A DNA stretch of 64,000 bases from Lanius collurio (taxonomy: Eukaryota; Chordata; Aves; Passeriformes; Laniidae). Of this stretch, positions 12,268 through 24,345 are shown in pieces (the stretch's first letter is position 1; each line of letters starts with the position of its first letter). The notes beneath the pieces are model-generated. The model was not told where the DNA came from. It searched no databases and worked only from the letters and a program-made list of their open reading frames with translations. The stretch spans positions 18,790,412 to 18,854,411 of the forward strand of contig JACBWW010000016.1 in the NCBI GenBank assembly GCA_020086605.1. Reading direction: 5' to 3'. The translations under genes were made by a program, and so were the position numbers.

Positions 12268-13689
12268 TGCAGAGACTAAAGGTAAATTATTGCTATTTAA
12301 TGCAAGAGCAAGTTTTACATCAACCATCCCACAGAGCTCGGGCTTCAGGCAACATGACTTACACAGGCAGATAAGGTGGGGGTCATCTTGTTTGCTTCTT
12401 GTTTTCACATGCAGATGCTGCATAAAAATACAGACAGGAGGAAACAATCTCCCTTTCCCCACACGCCTGGCTGCAGATCCCTGTGGTTCTCATGAAATAA
12501 TACACTAGACAAAATTTCCAATTTCCACATTCAGGGAAAATAATTACCTCAAAATGCTTGGATGCAGGCAGCATTTCTGTATCCAGGAAACAAGGTCAGC
12601 TGTATCAGGGTGTGAACCTGCCATGGAGCAGGGTACTGGAGGTGGGGATTAAAGCTGTAGCCCTCCACACCTTTAGCTCTGACCTCACAGTGTCATGGGG
12701 AATACACTGTTCTTTCCCTGTGCTGTACTCAGGACCTGAAATGGTGATTTTAGCACTGAACTGGAAGGACAGAAGGTTACCTTAACTAGTTCAGCAGTAA
12801 CTCTGGTGTGTCTTCTCACTAGCCACGATTTCTCCTTCAGCTGACTCCTAAACCCAGCATTAGGCAGGTGCTGCACATCAAAGCTGCCACAGAGACCTCA
12901 TGGGCACAGGAACCAGACCTTGCTGAAGACTCCATTGCTTACAAAGTAGTTGAAAAACCTGTGGATTGCATGGCAAAACAATATCCCAGACATGTCTATG
13001 GCATGAGTCTGCTGCTCTTGTGAAAAGTCAGCATGAAGTCTGCTGTTACAGAGCAGCATCTCCTTATCACCCACAGGGTGATGTCCAGCTGGGAGATAGC
13101 CAGTGGATGCCATTCTCCACAGCTGTGTTGTGGGGGCTGAGGACTCCTTTATTTGCCTGTTTTGAGGTGATACTTACCCAGGCTGCAATAACCACCTGGT
13201 TCTCCAGGGTGCCCCAGATGGTCGTGGTGAGGAGCATTTCAGCAGGGCCCCTGCAACAGCTGAGCTGGGCACAGAACCTGGGCAGTTGAAACACCCAGCA
13301 GTCCAGGGAGATAAACCATTGCTGGGTTGTTTTTTGTGCATGTGGGCATGTTCTACCTTATCAATAGTTATCTGCTGATGTGTCCATTAGAGGGAAATTC
13401 CAGAAGTCCAGCATCCCAGGGGCTTCCAGCAGCGCCAGTGAAGACACTGGCTTCTAAATGAAGCTTTTATTACCCGCCCACTTACATTAGACGCATCAAA
13501 ACAAGTGAGCATGAGACATCAGGTTCAGGCATCACTGTGAGATCTTTCCTTTATTTATTTATTTGGAAGGTGGAACCAACGTCACAGTCTTTACTCCTGC
13601 AAAAATCCGTCCACCAGCTCTAGTGGCTGAGGACGACTCCTGACACTGCTCTTCTCTCCAGTGATCTTGTCCCACTTTTCCAGTTCCCC

Positions 13690-14110
13690 CCGCTGTGCCT
13701 GGGGATGGTTACATGGATCTGTCCCTTCTATCCCGACACGCTCGTTGTGATCCTAACCCGGCACATGCTGTGAGCATCTCAGTTCTGCTGGCCAGCAGCG
13801 TGGCAGAGCTGGAGCAGCTGGTGCTGCTGGCTGTGGTGTGCCTGGGCAGGGAGAGGGGGCTGTGTGGACCAGCACCAGCCGTTCTCTGGCTGTGGCAGTG
13901 CCCGGCGAGCTCCTCTCTCAGCCTGCCAGCACTGCCGGGCCACAGCGGCCCCACGTGCGGGGAAGCTCATAAAGTTGGAGACAGCCTAAAGTTTAGCGAT
14001 TCGAGGGAGGGCAGTGTTGCTCTGACAGTGCTTTGTGATTGTTCCTGGAATCTGGGGGTGGCTGGGGGGAGTTTGGTTGCTGCGGATGTGGACTCAAAGC
14101 GGTGGCGAAG
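13690..14110. promoter_or_regulatory. Local CpG-rich block, weak CpG-island candidate
   Basis: I count 18 CpG dinucleotides in about 420 bp. They are clustered at 13690-13800, 13880-14003 and 14083-14107, in a window that is otherwise CpG-poor. The block is also GC-richer than its flanks. It has no TATA-like site, no recognisable first exon and falls below a textbook CpG island. It could be a distal promoter, an orphan island or an old exon. Confidence 0.35.
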
Positions 14111-14514
14111 GTTAAGAGTTCAGAGTAGTCTGAGGAAGTGAGGAAGAAGGGAAGAGGGCTGTCAGACACTTAAGGGATTGAGAAGACTAACATGGCTTGA
14201 TCTTGTAGTTTCTTTCATTTATTAGTCACTTTAAAGACATAAAGTGGTAATTGGACTCAGTAAAGTCTCTAGGACATTTTGTCAGTGGCAATCTCAGAAA
14301 GCTTCTCTGCCAGAAGTGGCCCTGCTGCCCTTTTCTTTGTCTCTCTGCATTGCCTTTGTTTGCACGGAGGGAAGCACCTGACCTGCTGTCCCGGGGGAGG
14401 AAGCCCTTGGATGTGAGTGGGTGCAGCCGAGGAAGTGGCTCCACGAGCTCCTGCCTTACAACTCTGCCTTAACCCTGACCTGCAGGAATCCAGTTCCACT
14501 GCTAAACTCTGGTC

Positions 14515-14650
14515 TTAAGAACAGCTTTCTGAAGCTAAGAACAGCTAACCACTGGAATAACCTGCTGTGGCAGGAAATGTCCAGACCAGAGGTCTTCAAG
14601 AACAGGTTAAGCCCATAGCAGACATGAGTGGTTTAAGTGTAACTCATACT
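14515..14650 (+). mobile_element. Old CR1/L2-like LINE 3' remnant
   Basis: The order of aaccactggaataacctgc, a caggaaatg segment and agaggtcttcaagaacagg follows the late-ORF2 part of CR1/L3-type elements (approximately 'ccactggaacaacctgcc...ggtcttcaag'). The diagnostic terminal block is missing or decayed beyond recognition. Divergence is clearly greater than in the copies at 8230 and 34678, so this is an older insertion. Confidence 0.5.
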
Positions 14651-15829
14651 GCATGAAGTTTGGGTAAGGAAACATAAAAGGGCCTCTCAGGCCACTTCAC
14701 CCCATTTTCCTACAGTTCTGAACATGTTTTCCAATGCACAGAGACCTGTTTGCAAAGATTGCCAAGAAAGGTATGGGCATTTTGCAGAGCACGGACACAA
14801 AGACAGATGGAGAGTGTGAAGAAACCAAAAATGCAGTGCCACATGCATCCACTGAAAAGTCATAAAATGGGAATAACTTGCAGTCAGCATTGATGAAAAG
14901 AGACTCAAACCAGCATGGGATAAAAAATGTGCATGTTCTAGTACTAGTCTCTGCAGCCATCCTGCCCCCTCTGCTCTGCCTGTCACTTTTGCAAAGGATG
15001 AGTGGTTTCTGTCATGGAAATCAGGCACCTGATACATAAAACCAGGAGCAGCAGCATTGGTCTCTCCCTGTAATTGTCCAGCCTGGGCAGGAGCTGGCAT
15101 GACTCCCTCAGCAAGCTCCGGCCGCACGTGTGTGCAGAGCTGGTAGAGGAAAACAAATTAAAGCAATAACATTTATCTCTGGTGCACGGAAGGCTCAAAC
15201 TCCACTTTGGCTAGCAGTGTATCCTGAGCATGTAAATAACAGCTACTGCAGCCAGAACCCACTTCTGCTGGCTGGTTCGGTCGGTTGGTTGATTTTTAAC
15301 CAGCTTCCTTTCTGCAATCACACGTGCTGTGTGCCCACAGGAGCTCCCTTCCTAGCTGGAACTGCACTTGACAGAAGGCCATTTCCCAGTTATTCCCATC
15401 ATGGGAGCTCAGCTCATATGAGACAGTCAAAAATCTATTTGGGAGAGTCATGATGAAAACAGCTAGGTGTATCTTACCTTCACTAGAGTCTGCAGGTCCC
15501 CTTCATCTCCCTTCCTCCTCCACAGACTCATTCCTCCATGCTCCATACTTCTACCTGGAAGTGGAAACCAGTGTCCCTCCTGCAAATGCCCTTCTCACAG
15601 CATTCACTCTGTGAATGGCATCGGCAGATTTGGGGAGATTTCGGGACAGTCTGTTTATGCACAACTCTGCCAAATTTCACAGATGTTAGGAGGTTCAAGA
15701 ATTGAGCTGGGCTCTCTGCAAAATCCCGCACGTTTACGACCCCTACCATGCCCCACAGCCCAAAGCTTCCAGCCCTGGTAAGAAAGGAAGACAGAGGAGT
15801 GGGGACTCTCATAAGCCATTACTAGTTTT

Positions 15830-16330
15830 CAGCTGACACGATTCATTGAGCCTATTGTGAACAGTCTGCTTAAGCTCCAGCTTCTGGAAGCGCAGACAGA
15901 GCCTTGTTCTGTCTGTGCATGGAGGCAATAAAAATCTCAATTTGGAAACCAGTTAGCAGTACAAGTCATTAGGGGAGGTACTAAATGTTGCTGCTTTAAT
16001 AGCTCACTGATCCTTTAATAATGTCACTGCTGCAGAGCATGGTGGCACCATTCGCTCGCTTTTGTTTTGCTTTTTGAAATTCAGGGTCATTCCACTTTCA
16101 AGTGAGTGGATTATCTCTCTTTCCTCCTTCTGCCAGACTCTGCAAACTGCTTTAAATAATTAGAAAAAAGGATGGCTCCTTCAAATTCACCATCTCATTT
16201 TCATAAGGTCCAGTGTCATTGCTTTGGAACAGGCAGAGGAGCCGTGATGGTGGTAAGGATTTGACAAGGGCAAAACAGTTAGCAGCCCCCACTCATCTTT
16301 GATAAGTCCTGTGGGGTCTCTGCCAAGCAG
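15830..16330. promoter_or_regulatory. Candidate conserved enhancer-like block
   Basis: Repeat-free sequence with several developmental-type motifs. TAATTA lies at 16157-16162 and an NKX2-like TCAAGTG at 16098-16104, with further TTTAAT and AATAAT cores around 15990-16020. There is no open reading frame across it. The motif mix resembles vertebrate conserved non-coding elements. Without an alignment this remains a guess from texture. Confidence 0.28.
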
Positions 16331-18388
16331 ATTGGATCTCTGGTTTTATGTCTCATCTAGAGGACAGCACCTCCATCAATTTGAAACACTGCACTGGGTT
16401 ATTAGCTTATGGAATTCATCCAAGTTTAGTCCTAAGTAGGATTTGAAATGTGACCATTCAATCCAGAGGCACCACTGGCCAGACCCACGCAAGTCTTTTG
16501 TTTCAGACAAACAGCTTTAAGTTATCCTAAAGACAGAAGAGAGGAAGGAAAAAAAATGGAAAGGGAGAAAGAGGGTAAGGAAAATGAGAACAAAGAGAAA
16601 GATGAATCTTTTTAATAGCTCAAATTAAAAACCAGAAGAAGCTCTTTGTTTGACACAACTGAATTTTACAGCAAATCTCAGTCCACCGCAACAAAGATCC
16701 TGTTATTTATGAAAAGAGGGTTATTTTGTTTGGGAGAGTCCCAGATGACTGTGGTCAGTGAGCATACTGTCAGCTTCACACAATCTCAAGAGAAATATGG
16801 ATGAGGTTTTCTCGTCTGTTTATAACAGCTTCCATCAATGGCTCAAACCCCTTCCTGACTCAAACAAGAGCTCTAATGGAAAATGGCATTACAGGGCTTT
16901 AAACCACCATTTTATATCATGCCAAGCCTGATCAGAGCTAGTCCTCTATTTCAGTAGAGCTGTTTTCACCAGTTACTTACTTATTTTGTTCCACAGTGCT
17001 GACACTGCTCTCTATTAAAGAGATGCTGCCCCAATCTCATCTCATGGGGGAGCCACTCCAAGCAAAATGTGACTGGGGCAAAACAGAGACTTGGTGGTGA
17101 AGGAGGGTGGGCAAAGGGGTTATTCCAAGGCTTTTCACCAGCATTTAACATACAGAAATGCTGCCTGCATCCAAGCTGATGATGCGCCCTTCCCTGGGAC
17201 TCACTCCAGGGAATAAAGGTTCCCAATGCCTAACATAGCTGGTTATGTGTTTCAAAGTCATCATCAAAGGAGGAAGCTTCGAAAATGGGAGTGTGGGGAG
17301 GAGATTGGTCTCCAGTGTAAGAACGAAGCTGAATGTGGGAATTACTGGGGGCACCCTCTCATGGTGCTTGGCAGGTCAAACTCAAGAAATGCAGCCAGAC
17401 CCATCCAGACTTAAAATCTATAAATGGCCTGAACTGCCAGCCTGGAAATAGCAAAAAGACATTCCCTAAGGAGAGCATTTTCATTCCCAACAGCCTGAGC
17501 TCCTGGTCCCAGAGAGGACAGACACTTTTGGAAGCAAAAGGTAACAGCAATGACGAGCCTTCATTTTTATTCCTCTTGTGCGTTATCAGGGAAGGAACCA
17601 GGCGGAAAGATCCCTGACCCACTATTCCAGGCTTTCAGGCCCTTTCCTGAAACGCTTGATTGTGGTGGAAGAAATGATGAAGATTGGAGTTGTGCACTCT
17701 TCTCCCTGAGTAATCAGAGGCCTGTAATTTTCTCTCCTGCTCTGAAAGAGGAGATTGGAGAACAGGGATCTTGGAGAGCACTGTTTTATCTCTGCCGGAG
17801 GGACTGTGCTCAAGGACCACACTGTGTTTCCCATGAACTCATTTCAATATCAGCTTTTGCTTCTGTCCTCATGCACTGAACTGAAAGAGGCAGATCCCAC
17901 CTAACACCTGGACACGGGGAACAGACCAGAAGGTGGAGGTGCTGCACAGGAGCCAGTGGCTGGGCAGAGCCACATTGAGGGGCAGCAGAGGCTGGAGGGG
18001 AGCAGTGTCGGGTGTGCCCCAAGACTCTGCCTCCTGTGAGACCTGTGAAGGAGGTGCCCAAGTGAGCACGTTCTGCTGCTGCTGGAAACCTGCCCATGGC
18101 ACTGAGCTGCAGAGTGGCTGCCACACCTGTGGCCGTGAAAAGGGAGCACCTGGCTCAACACAAGACTCAAGACACACAGAGGGGTACAGGAAATTCAGGG
18201 TGCCCCAAGCAAGCATAGGTAAGGACTGAGATGTCTCAGACACCACCAAAGTAACACTGGGAATGCCACAGGGCCACAGCCCATTCTACCTCTGAATCCA
18301 AGTGCCTTTCCCAGAGCTATGAGCTTGATTTCACAGGAACACCTCTGACTAAAGCTCCATTAGGCCTAATTCCATCCTCACATTGCTC

Positions 18389-18410
18389 CATGCAGGTGAC
18401 ATGCAGGTGA
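18389..18410. repeat. Tandem 11-mer with paired CAGGTG E-boxes
   Basis: The unit catgcaggtga occurs twice in direct succession (18389-18399 and 18400-18410). Each copy contains CAGGTG, the E-box core bound by ZEB/SNAIL and E-protein families. The pairing may matter, or it may simply be a slippage duplication. Confidence 0.85.
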
Positions 18411-18619
18411 CATTTTGTACATCCTGTCATCCTTCTGCACCAGTGGGAGATGGAATTGGGCCTTCCTGTAAATGGTAATCAGGCCTCAGACATAAGATAG
18501 CCAAAGAAAATTGTTTATTAACTATCTTGATGTTGCTGACTCCTGATGAGGTTTTCTGAGGGACAGAGGTCAGAGCCAAGCTCACAGTTGAAAAAGAAAA
18601 AAAAAAAATCCTGAAAGAA

Positions 18620-18900
18620 TGAATTTCAGCACCAGTCTATTTTACTTCATAAAAAATATTGCATCAGCATCACTCTGTAAATTGGTATACTGTTAAAATT
18701 ATGTATTTAAAACCTGATGGTAACAGCTTCTATCAAATTGTCCCACAATTAATTTGGGCCTGAATTTACTGGTATGACATTAATGTCTGATGGATCTTTA
18801 ATAAGAGCAGCAGGAAAATATAGGATGAGTCTCTTTTATGATTTTAACGTTTCTGATCTTTGGTATTGTTTAATTCTGGTTACTTGCTAGCTCTGGGAAG
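18620..18900. promoter_or_regulatory. Candidate conserved AT-rich block
   Basis: AT-rich, repeat-poor sequence with an ACAATTAATTTG core near 18745-18756 and TTAAT/TAAAT cores spread over about 250 bp. It has no coding frame and no microsatellite character. The texture is consistent with a conserved non-coding element, but there is no direct proof. Confidence 0.22.
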
Positions 18901-20440
18901 GAGCCCTTGTGGATTAGCTGACCTCAGCTCTTTACACAATGAAAATTACAGAGCTGATTCTCTCTGATGTACTGAAAAGGGATGAGGACAGGGGAAGACA
19001 TTTCCAAGTGAAAATCCAGCATTCACAACCTTCTTCTATCACTGATGAATGTTCTCAAATGCACGAGGGAGAAACAGCATGAAAAATAAAGCCTTAAAAG
19101 TTGTTTTCAGCTTGGTTGGAAATGCAAGAACAGTACAATACTTTCCAATTATAATTAAACTCCCCAAAATCCACTGGAAAATCATAAGCTGAACTCTTTG
19201 GGGACCCTCTTAGTCCCTCACATCTCAGCTCAGAAACATGATGATCCCTGTTGTTCCAGGTCTGGAAGTTCCCATTAGACATTCCACCCACGGCTTTGGG
19301 CATAACATTTACTACCACCCAAACAAAATCAGTTTCAAGATAAATGGTAGAAAGAGTGTTTCGACACACCAAAGTGTGGATAAACCATTTCTCATCTCTA
19401 AATTGCTGGAAGCTCATGAGTTGTATAAATCACAACCAGGGCATCACTAATCTGTTGTGTGCTGCATTTTCCCTCTTCAGCTGCAGCTTCCATTGTCAGA
19501 CAGGGCATAGTCAATAGCTTTGACAAGAGCAATCCTAAAAGGAAGAAATTAGGAAATGAGATTGACTAAGAAATATGAGGAACTGAGAAACACAAGGATT
19601 GTGTTCCCTTGTGGCAGAAGCCTCCCTGTAGCTGGGTTTAAAGTTTTTGAGTAAAGATAAAGAGAATTGGAGAATGCTGACAGTGATTGCAGGATTCACC
19701 GGGATTTTAGGGAACCTTCCTTCCCTGGCTGGGATACCACAGGTTCTTCTGTGTCCAAGTGGGACTCTTTGCACTCGGGAGCACGGGCGTCTCTCTCCAG
19801 TGTCTGAGCAGATGCAGATGACCTCCCAAAACCTACCTGAGGTCACCCAGCTGGAAAAGGACTCAGTCCAGTGGCTGTTAGATGGTCTCAGCCAAGATGC
19901 CTCTTAAGAACTTGCTCAAAGACACACTGGATTTATCCTGCATTCAGTCAGGCTTTGTTAAGCCAAGACAAGGCACCATCTGCATTTGTAGTGGGCCAAA
20001 TGCAGGGAAGGGACCACTTATCCTCAGGAATTGTCTTAGCTCCTCTCTCAATCTGTCCTGGGAGGAAAAAAAGGACCATGGCCTCAGAGGCTGTGCCTTT
20101 AAAAACACTTGCAGTCTCCAAGTAATAGTCATGCTTCAGTGTGTTCAGCATTTCAGCTGAGCTCAGTATAAAGTGCAGTGATTTAAAGCTGGGAGATCAG
20201 GCGGGATTCAGCAAATTCAGAATTATTTATTTCTTTGGAGCAGAATGTCTGGCTACAGATTATTTACTGCAAATGGGTCTGTTTGGGGGAAGGGAGGAAG
20301 GTAAGAGGGTAGAGAAGGGGTGAATTGATTGATTGAAATTTTTTCAATTAAAACAAGCAGTTTTTAAAAGATTTAATGCTTTATTGAGAACTGTGAAATA
20401 ATTTAAGAGTCTGGAGCTCTGCTAAGTGCAGATCATAGAG

Positions 20441-20526
20441 ATGAGGGTAGAGGGAGAAGAAAAAAAATTTTACTCTGTGGGAGAAGGGAAGAAAGAAGAA
20501 AAAAAGGGGGAGGGGGAAGAAAAAAT
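20441..20526 (+). repeat. Purine-rich low-complexity tract
   Basis: About 85 bases are nearly all A and G, with one short interruption (ttttactctgt) near 20468-20478. Such tracts can adopt triplex or G-rich structures. Read on the other strand it is a polypyrimidine tract. It explains the low-complexity end of an overlapping minus-strand open frame. Confidence 0.85.
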
Positions 20527-21319
20527 ATCATTATCTTTGTTTCTTTGTCTACGTTAATGTATTTCTCTCCCTGAGTTATCTCCAGTATCTGCAAGTATTG
20601 ATTCAGAAAAAGGCACTGCTGGGCAGGCTGCAGGCAGCCCAGAGCTCTGCTGGGAGTGCAGGGTTTCCAGGGCTGCCAGAGCACAAAGAAGATCCAGGGG
20701 TTGGCTCTGCAATGGGAACTATGCCTGCCCAAGCCAGAGATGGGCACCTGCTCCCTGTGCAAGGGCTGTGCTGGGCTGGGGTGGCACACAGGGTCCAGAG
20801 CACAGGGTGGGTCTGCTGAAGGGCTCTCTGGGTGCTTTTCTTGGGAGTGAGTGGCTCTAAAGGATGAGAGGACAACCAGAGCTAAATGAAGCAATATTGG
20901 AAGGAAGGGGCAGCCCATGAATGCCAAGACCTCATTTCTGCTCTCAGACTGAAGGGCCCATCCCACACTTGGGCTATCTGCACTAGGGGGGCTTCTTCCC
21001 CATAGCAGGGACACACATGAGCCAGGCCAGAGCTCTCCCCACATCAGCTGGACACACCTCACCACGGGTGGTCACTCCAGAGAGGTGGTGCTGGGAGGTG
21101 GGCAAAGGATTAGAGCTATTACTGGTAGGTAGAGAAACTAATGCTATTTTTGTCTTTGTAAGGAAGAAGTAAAATATTACTATAATCTCCACCACCCCCA
21201 AATTAATTGCCTCTTTGCTAATATAATTCCCATTCCCAGATAAATTTAGCTTTTTCTAAACCCTTTGATTTTTCCTTTGCGTTTTACACTCAAGCTGGAA
21301 TGCAGTGATAAGGCACTAT

Positions 21320-21372
21320 GCATAAATATATATATATTTAATCTACACACACACAAATATAGTTATATATAG
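21320..21372. repeat. AT and CA dinucleotide patch
   Basis: A TA run (about 21326-21338), a short CA run (about 21346-21355) and another TA run (about 21363-21370) lie within 50 bp. This is a short, impure microsatellite. Confidence 0.85.
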
Positions 21373-23539
21373 TCCCTGCCACAAATAACACTCCTCTGAC
21401 TGCTGTCACAAAGCCCTTGCTAAAACAGCTTCTCACTCAAGCTGGGTTGTCTTCCTGCATCATGTCCCCTGGGGAAGGGCTGCTGGCAGCAGCAGGGCTG
21501 TGTCCAGAGAAAGGTGCTGGAAAGGTCTGCAGCTCTACCCTTCTCCACTGCCTGTCTCTTCCCCATGCTCCACTGTCGGGAATCAGCCATTGCCAAACTT
21601 CAGATCCACCAACTCCTGTCATTGCCACAACGAGCAGCTTTCCTGGAACAGCTGGCAGTGTCTTGCTGCACTGTCAGCATAGCAGTGGCCCTTGGGTTTT
21701 AAAAGGGGCATCTCAGGGCAAGTCGTTGTGAGGGAGCTGAGCATTGACTGGCAGGCCAGCTTTATAGCCACTGCCATCCTTGGTGAAAAGGGCCTTCATA
21801 ACAACATGCTTGTGACTGTAATTTAATCAGCAGCCTCTGGTTAAATTATTTTATATGACTCTTCTCTTATTAAACCTTCATATTTTTTTTATACCACATC
21901 CTATTTTGCTGTTGGCACCGTCTCACTCTCTGCTTGTGTTGCCTATCTCTATTTCCATATTACTAACAAGAAGTGATTCCAAGAGCACTGTTTGCCTCTA
22001 TTCACAAGTTCCAGTATCATCCTGGAGGAGTCTTAGGGATTCCAAGCTCAGGTGATGCAGCAGCACCAACCTCTTCGAGAGCTCCTCCCTCTCAGAGCCA
22101 CTCCTGACTTTGGTGTTCACATGGAATCACTGGGGAATCCTCTTGTGGATGCCAAAGGATGTTTACTGCAGCTGTGGCCCTGATGCAGAGGGCTGGGACA
22201 GACTCTTCAGTGAGCAGCACCTCTGGTCACTGCAAAGCTGCGAGGACGAGCTCCCAGCTGCACCCCAGGCTCTTGTGGGAAGCAGCATTTGCCTGCTGTG
22301 GGGCCACAAAGCTCCTGGAGTTGGTTTAATTTCAGCTTCATTGTCTGGATACTTCAAGGACTTAAAAAAAGGCTGATCAGGAGTACAAAATGCCCAAGGA
22401 AGAAAAGCTGAAAAGATTTCTGGACTTTGGGCCATAGAATAGTGAGAGAGAGTGTGCAAGTAAGTAAAGGCTGCTGTAGAACAGGATAAACTTTTCACCA
22501 TCTGCTGGTGATGGGACAAGAAGCAATGGCCTTAATTTACAACAAAAGAGATTAAGATTAGATTTAGGGGGAAGCTTTCCAGCGATAAGACTAGTGAAGC
22601 ACTAGAAAAATGTCTCCTGGAGACTTTGTGGCATCTCCATCTTAAGACAGAATTAGGAAAACAGCTATGAGGCAGGGGAAAGGAGAGCTGAACTTTTTTG
22701 AGGATGGAGGGGTCAGCAAAGGGTTGCCCTATAACTCAGTTTCTTAGGCTCAGATCTTGCTGTATAGGAGTACTCTCCACCAGGTTTTATCTCAGTCCTT
22801 AGTAAGGCAATTATGACAAGCCTCTGCTCCTTTTGCATTTCCAGGAAGAAGAATAAGGGGCACAAAATCACCCCTTTGTAGCCTATAAGCCCCAAAAGAC
22901 CACTCTAACCAGCTCACCATTCACCACTCTGGCCTGAGATTGAAAATTCAGCCCCTCTTTAAGGGCACTGCTGTCTTCAGCTGGAGTGAATCTGAAGTCC
23001 CCCATCCCACACTCATCTGCTCTTAACTTCTGAATTCAAACACTGTTCTTCTTTAAAAGCCTCGCTGCCTTTTGCTGCTAATTAAAACATTGGTTGCACT
23101 CTGGGCTTGCTTTTCCAAGAGGTCTGGACAGCATTGCAGGCAGTTCAGACAAACAAACAACCAGACAAACAGAATCCATTAGGAACTGCCACTGCTGACT
23201 GTCGCCCTTTCACATACATCACAGTGAAAAGGTTAATGCTTCCCAAAAGGGATGGAAGAGACGGGCGGAGGGGAAGGGCAGGAGGGATCCAATCCTGCGA
23301 AGAGCAGATGTCAAAGATGCTCAATACCTCACAGAATGGGCTCCCCTGCGAGCAAGGCAATTGCCCATCCCTTGGCAAAGCTTCCCTTTGAGGGATCTAT
23401 AATTTATTAGGGAAGGTGGAGTGCTGAATAAATTGTGCATAGAGATGAAGCAGCGATGATCTCTAACTCAAATCCCTGGGAGCTTGGCATTTCCAATCTT
23501 TAGCTCCCATTTGTGTCCCCCCGGTCCCTCCGAAGTGAG

Positions 23540-23760
23540 CAAGCCAAAGAGCTGAATATCGACAAAACATAATGAGCTCATTGAGATCTAAGCACTGCAA
23601 TTAGCAGGGTGGAATGGAGCAGGGGGGCTGGGAGGCAGACTGTAATTATTTATAACGTTGATAATCACTTACATGTAGTTAAAAATATAAATACATCCCC
23701 ATGCTTGATGGCATTAACTACCCTTCAATTAGCTCCATGCCCACTAAGTAAGTGATAGCC
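23540..23760. promoter_or_regulatory. Candidate conserved enhancer-like block
   Basis: TAATTA at 23643-23648, AACGTT at 23654-23659, GATAATCACTT just after, and CAATTAG at 23726-23732 lie in repeat-free sequence with an ATGAGCTCAT palindrome near 23572-23581. The density of homeodomain-type cores and the absence of reading frames suggest a conserved non-coding element. Confidence 0.3.
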
Positions 23761-24318
23761 AGGTACTGACAGAAGGAAGGCTAAAGGTCTCTGTCTTGTG
23801 GCTATGCTCACCAGGAACCACTGATGGATGAGTGGAAGAAGAGCTTTTAAAGAAGGTGCCTTTGTGATAGCTCATACCAGCACCTATTGCTAATGGAGTT
23901 TTGAAAGAGATGGCTCAGACAGGTGGCTCCTGTTCTCATGGTGGCAGATCACCCTCTGCCCTCTTCCTTCCTCAATTTCATGGTATCTCCACAGGTTCTC
24001 ATCCAGATGACCAGAATTTGATTAAATCAAGGGATGCCAGTACAGAGAGCCCCACTGGAGGTGAGGAGCCCTTTGCTGTGTGACAGGCTGATGTCTGTGC
24101 TGCAGTCACAGAAGTACCCATGATGTGTTACGGGGCCACTTGAACTACCATGAGAAGCACTCAAACTCTAGTCCCACGTGTCTCTGCACTGCTCACCTCA
24201 CCTCATGCTCTTTCTCCTGGGCCTAAACCAGCTTCTTTAAAAATAGCCTGAGTACCTCTGTGCTGCAGGTACTTCCCTGCTCCTGAAGATTTTGACCAAG
24301 AATCATTTTTTCCACAGA

Positions 24319-24345
24319 ATGATTCAATCTGGATGATTGAATCAT
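24319..24345. repeat. Perfect 10-bp inverted repeat, 7-base loop
   Basis: ATGATTCAAT (24319-24328) and ATTGAATCAT (24336-24345) are exact reverse complements around ctggatg. Each arm holds a TGATT/AATCA core of the kind bound by PBX/HOX or AP-1-like factors, so a paired inverted binding site is as likely a reading as an RNA hairpin. Confidence 0.85.

Larger units (their letters stand above)
11153..14514. other. Non-coding stretch with AT repeats and a CpG-rich block
   Basis: No gene is recognised. The stretch holds a 12-bp palindrome (11874-11885), an AAT/poly-A low-complexity patch (12218-12267) and the CpG-rich block at 13690-14110. Open frames of up to 148 codons coincide with the GC-rich part, where stop codons are rarer, and their peptides match nothing known to me. 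Confidence 0.5.
14651..23539. other. Non-coding stretch, no gene seen
   Basis: I find no supportable gene or RNA gene. The stretch holds two enhancer-like blocks (15830-16330 and 18620-18900), a short CAGGTG tandem (18389-18410), a questionable MIR scrap near 19795-19860, a purine tract (20441-20526) and an AT/CA patch (21320-21372). The longest open frame in the window (minus strand, about 20433-21065) runs through the purine tract and ends in low-complexity sequence, so I do not call it a gene. Confidence 0.55.

Noticed and set aside
13695..14141. 148-codon frame in the CpG-rich block
   Set aside because: GC-rich sequence lowers stop frequency. The peptide is leucine/alanine/serine-rich with no known domain.
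19795..19860. Possible antisense MIR around gaggtcacccagctgg
   Set aside because: Only about 16 bases match, and the neighbouring conserved MIR segments are absent.
20433..21065. Longest open frame, 210 codons on the minus strand
   Set aside because: Its C-terminal part is translated from the purine tract at 20441-20526. The peptide fits no known family, and no promoter, splice or conservation support is visible.
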